A stretch of 64,000 bases of DNA from Chryseobacterium sp. JAH (lineage in GTDB: Bacteria; Bacteroidota; Bacteroidia; Flavobacteriales; Weeksellaceae). The translations under genes were made by a program, and so were the position numbers. The stretch is from assembly GCF_001507335.1 (NCBI RefSeq), contig NZ_LMAH01000001.1:372001-436000 (forward strand), read 5' to 3'. Of this stretch, positions 52,846-60,730 are shown piece after piece (positions within the stretch are counted from its first letter, which is position 1; each line of letters begins with the position of its first letter). The notes under the pieces are model-generated. The model was not told where the DNA came from and did not search any database. It saw only the letters and a program-made list of their open reading frames with translations.

Positions 52846-53217
52846 TTACTGTTTTTTGTCATGATTAATCAACCTAATTGCATAATACGTAAGCAGAGTC
52901 GTTAATACAAAATAAGGTACGACAAAATGGAATTTATATCCAGGAATTGTTTCAAAATGAAGTTTATTCCTTATTAAATACATCAAACCGAATTTTAAAA
53001 GGATTAAACCGATAACCGCCAAACCCAAAAACTCAGGCACTACTCGATTAATTAAAATAATCATCGTAATCATCATCATAAACATTACGCTTAAAAAAAG
53101 ATAAAATTTAACAATGATTATTTCGTCAAGATGAAAAACAAATTTCCACAGAGAAAAATGAATCAGAAATGTTAAAAAGAAAATTATAACAACAAGAATG
53201 TTAGGATTAGATTTCAT
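52846..53217 (-). CDS. Four-helix membrane protein in the atpI position
   Basis: The 123-residue protein has four hydrophobic segments (about 7-25, 34-55, 61-82, 96-115) and a basic end. The sequence is not close to canonical AtpI/UncI, but position, size and topology are those of the small protein that in many bacteria assists c-ring assembly. It resembles small flavobacterial families of unknown function such as DUF6168. It precedes atpB by 59 bp on the same strand and shares a likely promoter at 53276-53283. The role is an inference. Confidence 0.65.
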   Translation of the reverse strand: MKSNPNILVVIIFFLTFLIHFSLWKFVFHLDEIIIVKFYLFLSVMFMMMITMIILINRVVPEFLGLAVIGLILLKFGLMYLIRNKLHFETIPGYKFHFVVPYFVLTTLLTYYAIRLINHDKKQ

Positions 53218-53275
53218 GTGCAGATTTTATTTTCGTTTTCACAATTTAAAAACGAAGTATAATTTTTGTTTTTTG

Positions 53276-53283
53276 CAAAAATA
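53276..53283 (-). promoter_or_regulatory. Candidate -7 box for the ATP synthase operon
   Basis: The minus strand reads TATTTTTG, matching TAnnTTTG, 58 bp upstream of the gene at 52846-53217. A second match (TATTTTTG, 52815-52808) directly precedes atpB and could be an internal promoter. Confidence 0.4.
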
Positions 53284-53363
53284 ATCTTTTTCGGAAATAT
53301 TTCACTAGAATATCTACTACTGATTTTGAATCTTAAATTTTAGTATATTTCAAAAGTCTACCT

Positions 53364-54416
53364 TCATTTCTGCTCATTCAATCGATTAACTCTTTTATTA
53401 ATCTGCACATCAGCAAACCAAGTCAGAAATCCGTAAATAAGCAAGAAAAAAGGAATTGTTATAATTATCAATAAAAAATAATAGCCGTGTTTGCTTTTTT
53501 GGTTCAATACCCAATCGATAAGATCATACGATAAAAAGAAAACTGTATAAAATAAAATCGCCACCACTAAAATTCCTAACGGAACGAGCCAATTGTATTT
53601 TTTAGGATATCTTTCTCTTCGATTTTTAAGCAGCTTCCAGTGAATAAAACCAGAAATAAAAGCAAAGATTAAAGCAATTCCCATCGGTTGCAATGTTAAA
53701 AGCATCGTTTGAAACCAATTGTATTGAGGAGTAAATTCAATTTTAAGATCGTTGTCAAAATTTTTAATTTTCCAGACGTACGCATTGTCAATTTTTGTAA
53801 AACCTCCTGCATTGCTAGATTCAACATTAATTTCATCTGACGGTTCCAGCAAAAACTCTACATTCTCAAATGATTTCCAGAATTTTGACGGATATAAAGA
53901 ATATTCTAAAGTAAATTTTCTCTCGAAACCAAAGCGGTTTTGAGCTAGTTCTGCATCATAGTCAATAATAATCAGATTTTCACCCTTCCTTAATTTTGCC
54001 TTGAAATAAATAAGTTCATCCGGCTGAACTTCATAACTTTCATGTTCAACAAATTTTAATTCAAATCGATTGAGATTTTTTTGAATAAAAGATTTTGACT
54101 TTTTATCAATATCAATCTGATCTACGGTAACGTTGTTTACCAATATCTTTTGATTTGCATAAAGCTGTCTCCCTACAAAAACCAACGGAACTTCTTTCTC
54201 CACATCCGAAATAATTTGGTAGATCACATGGTAATGTGCATAATATCCTTCATCCCCTTTCAAAATTTTTACCACAATCTTTTCTTTCGAAACCCTGCAG
54301 TCTTTTATAGAATACATGGAGGAAGGAAGAGATCCATCAATATAAGGACTTGCCATATTACTGAATAACGATAAAGGAAAGAACAAAATTAAAAGAAACA
54401 AAAATTTCTTCTTCAT
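53364..54416 (-). CDS. Exported/membrane protein with C-terminal helices, unknown function
   Basis: From the ATG at 54416 the product has 350 residues and a signal peptide (MKKKFLFLLILFFPLSLFS). The next 200 residues are beta-rich and polar, outside the cytoplasm. Then come three transmembrane helices at about 235-255, 275-300 and 310-335, and a basic cytoplasmic end. The topology, an exported sensory-like domain with C-terminal helices, is seen in several unnamed Bacteroidota families. I do not recognise the family. It is on its own, upstream of the ATP synthase genes but separated by about 145 bp. Confidence 0.65.
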   Translation of the reverse strand: MKKKFLFLLILFFPLSLFSNMASPYIDGSLPSSMYSIKDCRVSKEKIVVKILKGDEGYYAHYHVIYQIISDVEKEVPLVFVGRQLYANQKILVNNVTVDQIDIDKKSKSFIQKNLNRFELKFVEHESYEVQPDELIYFKAKLRKGENLIIIDYDAELAQNRFGFERKFTLEYSLYPSKFWKSFENVEFLLEPSDEINVESSNAGGFTKIDNAYVWKIKNFDNDLKIEFTPQYNWFQTMLLTLQPMGIALIFAFISGFIHWKLLKNRRERYPKKYNWLVPLGILVVAILFYTVFFLSYDLIDWVLNQKSKHGYYFLLIIITIPFFLLIYGFLTWFADVQINKRVNRLNEQK

Positions 54417-54440
54417 ACATGGTTGAGGGAGTGTATCCAT

Positions 54441-54817
54441 TTTTCATTATTATGGGATAAATTTATGAAATTTTGATACATTTAAATAAAAAACAAATGA
54501 AATTTACAGCAACTCCGAGAAAACACAAAACTCTACTCTTTTTTCTTTCTATATTCTTACTTAACTGCAGATAATGTATATAAAGAAACCTAAAATGAAT
54601 TTAAATGCATCGATAGTTATAAATAAACAATCCACAAGCTTTGCTGTACAAGAGGCAGATGATGAACCTCTTCCCCACTTTACATTTCTTCTTTCCGCTT
54701 TATGATGCACATCATTTTGGCTTACAGCAAAAACTATAAAAGAAAAATTTTAAAAGAAGAATTTGGACTCTAAAAATGAATCTAAAATATTGCAAACCAA
54801 AAACATTCAATAGCTCT
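54441..54817. other. Non-coding gap before ffh
   Basis: About 380 bp with many short stops in all frames. I see no gene, repeat or structured element in it other than the ffh promoter at its right end. Confidence 0.5.
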
Positions 54818-54847
54818 TTTGTAGCTGACTGAAATTCCTTATTTTTG
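54818..54847 (+). promoter_or_regulatory. ffh promoter
   Basis: TTTG (54818-54821), an 18-nt spacer and TATTTTTG (54840-54847): the best match in the window to the Bacteroidota -33/-7 consensus. Transcription would start around 54854, about 16 nt before the ATG. Confidence 0.6.
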
Positions 54848-54869
54848 CAATCTATAATTTACAATCAAT

Positions 54870-56231
54870 ATGTTCAATAGTTTACAGGATAAATTAGACA
54901 AAGCACTTCACAATCTTTCCGGACGTGGAAAAATTACCGAAATCAACGTTGCGGAAACCGTAAAAGAGATTCGTAGAGCATTGGTAGATGCCGATGTTAA
55001 CTATAAAGTTGCGAAAGATTTAACCAAAAGAGTTCAGGATAAAGCTTTAGGAGAAAACGTACTTACTTCTCTTACACCTGGACAATTGATGACAAAAATT
55101 GTTCATGATGAATTGGTAGATTTAATGGGTGGATCTCAGGAAGGAATTAATCTTTCTGGAAAACCTTCTGTAATTTTGATCGCGGGTCTTCAGGGCTCTG
55201 GTAAAACTACCTTTTCAGGAAAGCTTGCTAATTATTTAAAAACTAAAAGATCCAAGAAACCTTTATTGGTTGCGTGTGATGTTTACCGTCCTGCTGCAAT
55301 CGATCAGTTGAAAGTTCTTGGTGGACAAATCGGAGTTCCGGTTTATACAGAAGAAGGTGCTACCAATCCTTCTACAATTGCTGAAAATGCAATAAGTTTC
55401 GCTAAATCTAACGGTCACGATGTAGTAATCGTCGATACTGCAGGTCGTTTGGCGATTGATGAGCAGATGATGAATGAGATTAAATCTGTTCATTATTTCA
55501 TTAAACCAAACGAAACTCTATTTGTGGTTGACTCAATGACAGGTCAGGATGCCGTTAACACAGCGAAAGCATTTAACGATGCTTTAAATTTTGACGGAGT
55601 TGTTTTAACTAAATTAGACGGTGACACTCGTGGTGGAGCTGCTCTTACGATTCGTTCAGTAGTTGAAAAGCCGATCAAATTTATCTCTACCGGAGAAAAA
55701 ATGGAAGCCTTAGACCTTTTCTACCCAGAAAGGATGGCTGACAGAATTTTAGGAATGGGAGACGTTGTTTCCTTGGTAGAAAGAGCTCAGGAGCAGTTTG
55801 ACGAGGAGGAAGCAAAAAAACTTCACAAGAAAATTGCTAAAAACGAGTTTGGTTTTGATGATTTCTTAAAACAAATCAACCAGATCAAAAAAATGGGGAA
55901 TATGAAAGACTTGATGGGAATGATTCCTGGAGTTGGTAAAGCCATTAAAGATGTTGAAATCAGCGATGATGCATTTAAACATATTGAAGCGATTATTTAT
56001 TCGATGACACCTGACGAGAGAAGAAGACCTTCAATCATCAATACGCAGAGAAAAAACAGAATTGCCAAAGGTGCAGGAAGAAAAATTGAAGATGTAAATG
56101 CTTTGATGAAACAGTTTGACCAAATGGGGAAAATGATGAAAATGATGCAGGGACCACAAGGAAAACAAATGATGCAAATGATGAGCAAAATGCCAAATAT
56201 GCCTGGAATGGGCGGAATGTTTGGAAAATAA
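54870..56231 (+). CDS. ffh: Signal recognition particle GTPase Ffh (SRP54)
   Basis: Ffh binds 4.5S RNA and the signal sequences of nascent membrane proteins and delivers them to FtsY. The 453-residue protein has the N-domain bundle (about 1-90), the G-domain with the P-loop GLQGSGKTT near 107-115, DTAGRL near 190-195 and TKLDGDTRGG near 247-256, and the C-terminal M-domain, whose end is packed with methionines (MMKMMQG, MMQMMSKMPNMPGMGGMFGK). It is a single gene with its own promoter and terminator. Confidence 0.97.
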   Translation: MFNSLQDKLDKALHNLSGRGKITEINVAETVKEIRRALVDADVNYKVAKDLTKRVQDKALGENVLTSLTPGQLMTKIVHDELVDLMGGSQEGINLSGKPSVILIAGLQGSGKTTFSGKLANYLKTKRSKKPLLVACDVYRPAAIDQLKVLGGQIGVPVYTEEGATNPSTIAENAISFAKSNGHDVVIVDTAGRLAIDEQMMNEIKSVHYFIKPNETLFVVDSMTGQDAVNTAKAFNDALNFDGVVLTKLDGDTRGGAALTIRSVVEKPIKFISTGEKMEALDLFYPERMADRILGMGDVVSLVERAQEQFDEEEAKKLHKKIAKNEFGFDDFLKQINQIKKMGNMKDLMGMIPGVGKAIKDVEISDDAFKHIEAIIYSMTPDERRRPSIINTQRKNRIAKGAGRKIEDVNALMKQFDQMGKMMKMMQGPQGKQMMQMMSKMPNMPGMGGMFGK

Positions 56232-56253
56232 GGACAATAGTTTCAAAACATAC

Positions 56254-56284
56254 AACTCTCAGAATTCTCTGGGAGTTTTTTTAT
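56254..56284 (+). terminator. ffh terminator
   Basis: A 10-bp stem (aactctcaga / tctgggagtt in essence, one G-T pair) with loop attc, then T7, starting 22 bp past the ffh stop. Confidence 0.8.
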
Positions 56285-56443
56285 GCTTAATATTATTTTA
56301 AACTCAACCTAGAAGTCTATAGCAATCTAAAACTGATATTGCTTTTAGTATAACTGTACGGCGTCTGTCAGATTGAGCTTGTCAAAAATCTTTATGACTA
56401 TTTATTTAAAACTTAGATAAATAATTCCAGTTCAAAGCAAAAA

Positions 56444-56470
56444 AAATCCTGAGAAAAAATCTCAGGATTT
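56444..56470. terminator. Terminator of the outer-membrane protein gene at 56494
   Basis: Perfect 10-bp stem (aaatcctgag / ctcaggattt) with a 7-nt loop, preceded by A8 on the plus strand (T-run on minus), 23 bp after the stop codon. Confidence 0.8.
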
Positions 56471-56493
56471 ATATCAATTAAATGATTGTCTAA

Positions 56494-57150
56494 TTACTTA
56501 GCGAATACATATTTAACACCGATACCTACGTTAGCAAGGTTTAAACCGAAGCTGTAGTTATTTGTAGCATCACCGTCTTTTGGTTTGAAGTTATTGTAAC
56601 CAAATTCACCGATTGTAGCTTCGATAGTCCAGTTTTTGTTTAAGAAATAATCTAAACCTGGCTTAACAGTTACACCTACCTGAGTATATTTAGCTTCTGT
56701 AGATGTAGAAGTAGAAACTGTAGTTGTTCCGTTTGTAGATACAGAAGAATTTTCAGTTTCAGCTTTTCCAAACTGCATAGGTACTGCCAATTGACCGAAG
56801 AAATATAATTTATCAGACAATGTCCAGTATTTTCTAGCGAAAGGAGCTACAACAAATGCAGGGTATTTTTCAACTGAAGTGTTTACTGTAGTAATGTTTC
56901 CGATAGTTGTAGTGCTTACCGCAGTTGTTTTTTCTGTTTGGTAACCAACACCTAAACCTACTGCAAAGTTAGGAGCTACGAAAAATCCAGCTGTAGGAAG
57001 AACATTGAAGTTTTCAGTTTTCAAGTTTCCATTGTTAGTCTCTTCCTGAGAGTAACCAACAGATCCTGATAAATATACAGTTCCTTTAGCGATTTGAGCG
57101 TTTGATAAACCGAAAAGTGCTACAGCACTTGCAATTAATAATTTTTTCAT
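56494..57150 (-). CDS. Outer-membrane beta-barrel protein
   Basis: From the ATG at 57150 the protein has 218 residues with a signal peptide (MKKLLIASAVALFGLSNAQ). The mature part has an eight-strand-type pattern with alternating hydrophobic residues, Gly-rich starts such as GTVYLSGSVGYSQEE and NFAVGLGVGYQTE, and Thr/Ser-rich loops. The end (GIGVKYVFAK) has the C-terminal aromatic pattern. It belongs to the broad OmpA-like/PorT-like barrel group, with unknown function. A TACATTTG box is 26 bp upstream. Two more barrel proteins follow in the next 1.5 kb. Confidence 0.8.
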   Translation of the reverse strand: MKKLLIASAVALFGLSNAQIAKGTVYLSGSVGYSQEETNNGNLKTENFNVLPTAGFFVAPNFAVGLGVGYQTEKTTAVSTTTIGNITTVNTSVEKYPAFVVAPFARKYWTLSDKLYFFGQLAVPMQFGKAETENSSVSTNGTTTVSTSTSTEAKYTQVGVTVKPGLDYFLNKNWTIEATIGEFGYNNFKPKDGDATNNYSFGLNLANVGIGVKYVFAK

Positions 57151-57176
57151 TTTGAATAATTTTATACTTTCTGACT

Positions 57177-57184
57177 GCAAATGT
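57177..57184 (-). promoter_or_regulatory. Candidate -7 box for the barrel gene 56494-57150
   Basis: The minus strand reads TACATTTG, 26 bp before the ATG, matching TAnnTTTG. Confidence 0.4.
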
Positions 57185-57309
57185 ATAGTGACGAAATCTA
57201 ATATTAAAATTTGTTAACATGATAAAAATCACCCATGAACATTGACTTTTTTACATAAAGTACACAATAAATAGAATTAGCCATTTTTTTTTCAATGAAT
57301 TCAAATAAA

Positions 57310-57335
57310 AAGCTTCAATTGTTCAATTGAAGCTT
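57310..57335. terminator. Terminator of gene 57360-57869
   Basis: Perfect 11-bp stem (aagcttcaatt / aattgaagctt) with loop gttc, 24 bp past the stop. Confidence 0.75.
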
Positions 57336-57359
57336 AGTATAGTTTTGTTTTTTGATATT

Positions 57360-57869
57360 TTATTTTAAATAGAAATTAACCCCGAAGTTGACTGCACCGA
57401 AATTAAATCGGTCATTACCATTCCAGTAATAATCACGATTTCTATATTTGCTGCTGATACTTTGGAATCCCAAATACAATTCTGCATTCCTCATCTGAAA
57501 ACCTACTTTTGGTGCAATATACAAACCACTGTTTATATAATCTCTCGTAGAAATGGCTGCCCCTAAATCTAATGCTACAAAAAGAGGAAGTTTATCAAAT
57601 TTATATTTTCCTGAAGCAGCAACGGGTACAAAACCAAAATCATCAACTCGATCTTTCCCGAAAAAATGAGAATACCCTGTAGTAGCACCAATATCTAAAC
57701 CTTTAGTAATATTCCACATGTAAGCTGCATCAATTCCAATGGTAACACTAGCTGCATCTGCAGCATTTCCTAGCGGAGCACCCACGTGTCCTCCCAATTT
57801 AAAACCTTCCTGTGCATGAGCAGCTCCTCCGAATACCGCAAATGCACCTAGTAATAATAGTTTTTTCAT
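57360..57869 (-). CDS. Small outer-membrane beta-barrel protein
   Basis: The 169-residue protein has a signal peptide (MKKLLLLGAFAVFGGAAHAQ) and a compact barrel-like mature part with GFKLGGHVGAPLG, GLDIGATTGYSHFFG and the final NFGVNFYLK. It could be an eight-stranded porin-like or channel-less barrel. The neighbours on both sides encode similar barrels with different sequences. No specific function can be assigned. It has its own terminator. Confidence 0.75.
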   Translation of the reverse strand: MKKLLLLGAFAVFGGAAHAQEGFKLGGHVGAPLGNAADAASVTIGIDAAYMWNITKGLDIGATTGYSHFFGKDRVDDFGFVPVAASGKYKFDKLPLFVALDLGAAISTRDYINSGLYIAPKVGFQMRNAELYLGFQSISSKYRNRDYYWNGNDRFNFGAVNFGVNFYLK

Positions 57870-57952
57870 TTTACTTAATTAAAATTTGTTATTCACTTAA
57901 TGACTCACCTTACAGCAAAAAAAGTGCCGCAAGGTACCACATCACAAAAAAA

Positions 57953-57974
57953 AGCAGAACAAAATTGTCCTGCT
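57953..57974 (-). terminator. Terminator of gene 57999-58655
   Basis: A 10-pair stem (agcagaacaa / ttgtcctgct, with one G-T pair on the RNA) preceded by A9 on the plus strand, 24 bp after the stop codon. Confidence 0.65.
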
Positions 57975-57998
57975 AATTGTATCTAATTCATTTTGAAT

Positions 57999-58655
57999 CT
58001 AGTTTCCTCCAAATTTAAATCCTACACCAACCTGTAAGAAACTATTCGTAATTTTCCCTTCACTTTTAGATAAGTCTGAAATACCATAATTATACCTCGC
58101 ATCAAAAAACAACCCATTTTCCAACATGAATTCAGCACCTAAAAACGGTGCAATATTTAAAGTATTAACATCATCTTTAATATCCACTTCATCATCTCCT
58201 TCAAGTTCTAAACCTGGAATTCCAATCCCTGCATCAATAACAGTTTTTTGTTTTGCAGAAAGTATAACTCCGAAACTCGCACCAAGGGCTACTGATAAAT
58301 TTTCTGTGATAAAATATTTTGCTGAAACCGGAATTAATAGAGTTCCAAATGTAACTTTCGATTTTTCTCTAAAATAAAGCTGTCCCTCACTGACATTGTA
58401 ATCCTCTTTTCCTCCTAAAGGTGAATACAATAATTCTCCCTGTATACCAAATGTATCGCTAAATTTGTGCTCTACAAGCCCACCAACATAAAAAGTATGT
58501 GAAGGATCTGTTGTTCTTTCTTCTAAATCATCCTGATCTCCATCTACCTTTAACATGGTTAGAGAATACCCAGCTTTAACACCAAATCTTGTTTCTTGAG
58601 CTTTTACAGCAACTCCCATCAAAACAACAGAAGCAACCAATAATAATTTTTTCAT
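57999..58655 (-). CDS. PorT-like outer-membrane beta-barrel protein
   Basis: The 218-residue protein has a signal peptide (MKKLLLVASVVLMGVAVKAQ). The mature part starts with RFGVKAGYSLTMLKVDGDQDDLEERTT and ends with SFLQVGVGFKFGGN, as in PorT-family barrels. FYVGGLVEHKFSDTFGIQGELLYSPLGGK near 55-83 is typical. PorT-type proteins are mostly unnamed; some belong to the T9SS, but similarity alone does not place this one there. A TATATTTG box is upstream. An acidic loop (DDEVDIKDD) is notable. Confidence 0.8.
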   Translation of the reverse strand: MKKLLLVASVVLMGVAVKAQETRFGVKAGYSLTMLKVDGDQDDLEERTTDPSHTFYVGGLVEHKFSDTFGIQGELLYSPLGGKEDYNVSEGQLYFREKSKVTFGTLLIPVSAKYFITENLSVALGASFGVILSAKQKTVIDAGIGIPGLELEGDDEVDIKDDVNTLNIAPFLGAEFMLENGLFFDARYNYGISDLSKSEGKITNSFLQVGVGFKFGGN

Positions 58656-58685
58656 AGTTTATATTTTTAACAAATTTTATGATTC

Positions 58686-58693
58686 CAAATATA
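58686..58693 (-). promoter_or_regulatory. Candidate -7 box for gene 57999-58655
   Basis: The minus strand reads TATATTTG, 30 bp before the ATG, matching TAnnTTTG. Confidence 0.4.
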
Positions 58694-58756
58694 TCAATTT
58701 TTATGGATTCACAAAATATTTTCAAACTTTTCTGAAAAAACTTACTGATTCTATTA

Positions 58757-59710
58757 TTACCTCATTTTTTTATCTTCTTCGTTGTAGGCCAAGATAATTT
58801 TTTTCACCACTGGATGACGTACCACATCTTCCTCCGTTAAGTACACAAAACCAATTTCTTTTACATCCTTCAAAATCCTCATCGCCTCCTTTAAACCTGA
58901 ATGCTGTTTTGGAGGTAAGTCAATCTGTGTAGGATCTCCTGTTATAATAAATTTGGCATTCATACCCATTCTTGTCAGAAACATTTTCATTTGTGCATGG
59001 GTAGTATTCTGAGCTTCATCCAAAATGACAAATGCATCATCAAGCGTTCTACCTCTCATAAAAGCCAAAGGAGCAACTTCAATAACTTTCTTCTCTATAA
59101 AACCTTCTAATTTCTCATGAGGAATCATATCGCGGAGTGCATCATATAAAGGCTGTAAATAAGGATCAAGTTTCTCCTTCAAATCTCCCGGTAAAAATCC
59201 TAAACTCTCCCCTGCTTCTACGGCAGGTCTTGTCAGTACAATTCTTTTCACCTCTTTATCTCTTAAAGCTCTTGCTGCCAAGGCTACACTCGTATACGTC
59301 TTACCTGTTCCTGCAGGTCCGATCGCAAAAACCATATCTTTTTTCTCGGTTTCTTTTACAAGCCGTTTTAAATTGGTGGTTTTCGCTTTGATAATTTTTC
59401 CGTTAACCCCTTTTACAATGATATCCTGATCAAAAACCAAATGTTTTTCATTTTCATCTTTGAGATTAAGAAAATTTTCAATGTCTTTGAGACTTATAGA
59501 ATTGTTTTTTGAAATAAAACTGACAATATCATCAAGTTTTTGTTTAAATATATCAAGGGCTTCCTGATTTCCCATCGCGAAAATATGATGATCTCTGCCC
59601 GTGATTTTAAGTGTTGGAAAGCTGGATTTTATTAAATTGAAATATTGGTTATTAACTCCGTAAAAGTTTTTTGCATCAATATCTTCTAGATCGTACGTTA
59701 ATTCGAACAT
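58757..59710 (-). CDS. PhoH-like ATPase
   Basis: The 317-residue protein has an N-terminal KH-like extension (about 1-100) and the PhoH ATPase domain: Walker A GPAGTGKTYT near 130-139, GFLPGDLKEKLDPYLQPLYDAL near 171-192, Walker B VILDEAQNT near 228-236 and the sensor TGDPTQIDLP near 258-267. PhoH-like proteins bind RNA and hydrolyse ATP; roles in RNA processing or ribosome assembly are proposed. It is transcribed alone, divergently from the SAM hydrolase gene. Confidence 0.93.
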   Translation of the reverse strand: MFELTYDLEDIDAKNFYGVNNQYFNLIKSSFPTLKITGRDHHIFAMGNQEALDIFKQKLDDIVSFISKNNSISLKDIENFLNLKDENEKHLVFDQDIIVKGVNGKIIKAKTTNLKRLVKETEKKDMVFAIGPAGTGKTYTSVALAARALRDKEVKRIVLTRPAVEAGESLGFLPGDLKEKLDPYLQPLYDALRDMIPHEKLEGFIEKKVIEVAPLAFMRGRTLDDAFVILDEAQNTTHAQMKMFLTRMGMNAKFIITGDPTQIDLPPKQHSGLKEAMRILKDVKEIGFVYLTEEDVVRHPVVKKIILAYNEEDKKMR

Positions 59711-59811
59711 GCAAATTTTTTTATTGTTTAGATTTTTAAATTTAAAAGTTTTTTTTCAGATTTAAATCAAATTCTTATCCACATTAATTATTTCTTTCCT
59801 TTTATTTTAGA

Positions 59812-59819
59812 TAAATTTG
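59812..59819 (+). promoter_or_regulatory. Candidate -7 box for the SAM hydrolase gene
   Basis: TAAATTTG matches TAnnTTTG, 20 bp before the ATG at 59840. Confidence 0.4.
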
Positions 59820-59839
59820 CAGTTCTATCAGATTTATCC

Positions 59840-60667
59840 ATGTCAATCATTACCCTCACCTCAGATTTCGGACGTTTAGATTACAGAGTTTCGGCTATGA
59901 AAGGAAAAATTCTGTCTTTAAATCCTAAAGTCAATAGTGTTGATATCAGTCATGATATCCAGGCGTATAACCTGATTCAGACCTCTTACATCGTAAGAAA
60001 TGCCTACAGATATTTCCCAAAAAAAACCATTCATATTATCGCTGTTGATAGTTTTTTTCATAAATCTAGAAGAAATATTTTATACAAAGCTGACGGATCA
60101 TACTTTTTAGCAGCAGACAACGGCTTACTGAGTTTGATTTTTTTTGATATTAAGCCTGAAGCGATATATGAAATCACACTCAACAACAGATTTGATGATG
60201 TTGTTAATTTCACCTCGACGGATGTTTTCGTTCCTGTTGCAGTACATCTGGCCAACGGTGGACTTCCCGAAGTTATCGGAAGAAAAATCGAAGATGTTAA
60301 ACAGCTTTTATTCCCCAAACCGGTTTATAATGAGACAGAAAAGATGATTATCGGCGAAGTAATGTACATTGATAATTTCGGAAACATAATATCAAATATC
60401 AGTAAGGAATTCTTTGAAACATTAGCGAAAGGTTTCGAAAAATTCACTATAAAGTTCAGAAATTTAAGTTTATCAAAAATCTACTCAAGTCATACTGAGG
60501 TGGTCACCGATTGGGACAGAGAAACTGAATACCATGGGCAATCAGCAGCCATTTTTAACGATAGCCAACAGCTCGAATTAACTATTTACAAAGGCAGTAA
60601 AAAGAACGGTGCCAAAACTCTTTTCGGATTAAATGTTGGTGAAAATATTTACATCGAATTTTTCTAA
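59840..60667 (+). CDS. SAM hydrolase / SAM-dependent halogenase-family protein (DUF62)
   Basis: The 275-residue protein belongs to the DUF62 family, which includes SAM hydrolases (SAM hydroxide adenosyltransferases) and fluorinases. The N-terminal LTSDFGRLDYRVSAMKGKI near 6-24 with the conserved Asp, VDISHDIQAYNL near 34-45 and the C-terminal beta domain (about 160-275, with VMYIDNFGNIISNIS) are typical. The hydrolase form, making adenosine and methionine, is far commoner than halogenases. Its cellular role is not established. It is alone, 63 bp upstream of the E2 gene. Confidence 0.88.
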   Translation: MSIITLTSDFGRLDYRVSAMKGKILSLNPKVNSVDISHDIQAYNLIQTSYIVRNAYRYFPKKTIHIIAVDSFFHKSRRNILYKADGSYFLAADNGLLSLIFFDIKPEAIYEITLNNRFDDVVNFTSTDVFVPVAVHLANGGLPEVIGRKIEDVKQLLFPKPVYNETEKMIIGEVMYIDNFGNIISNISKEFFETLAKGFEKFTIKFRNLSLSKIYSSHTEVVTDWDRETEYHGQSAAIFNDSQQLELTIYKGSKKNGAKTLFGLNVGENIYIEFF

Positions 60668-60702
60668 AATTATCTATTTCATAAAAAAACCGATTTTTTT
60701 TA

Positions 60703-60710
60703 TATATTTG
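60703..60710 (+). promoter_or_regulatory. Candidate -7 box for the E2 gene
   Basis: TATATTTG matches TAnnTTTG, 20 bp before the ATG at 60731. Confidence 0.4.
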
Positions 60711-60730
60711 TCAAAATCTAAAATTAGAAA

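Noticed and set aside
59840..60667. Fluorinase/chlorinase function for the DUF62 protein
   Set aside because: Halogenases are rare in the family and no halogen-specific feature or pathway gene is seen; SAM hydrolase is far more likely.
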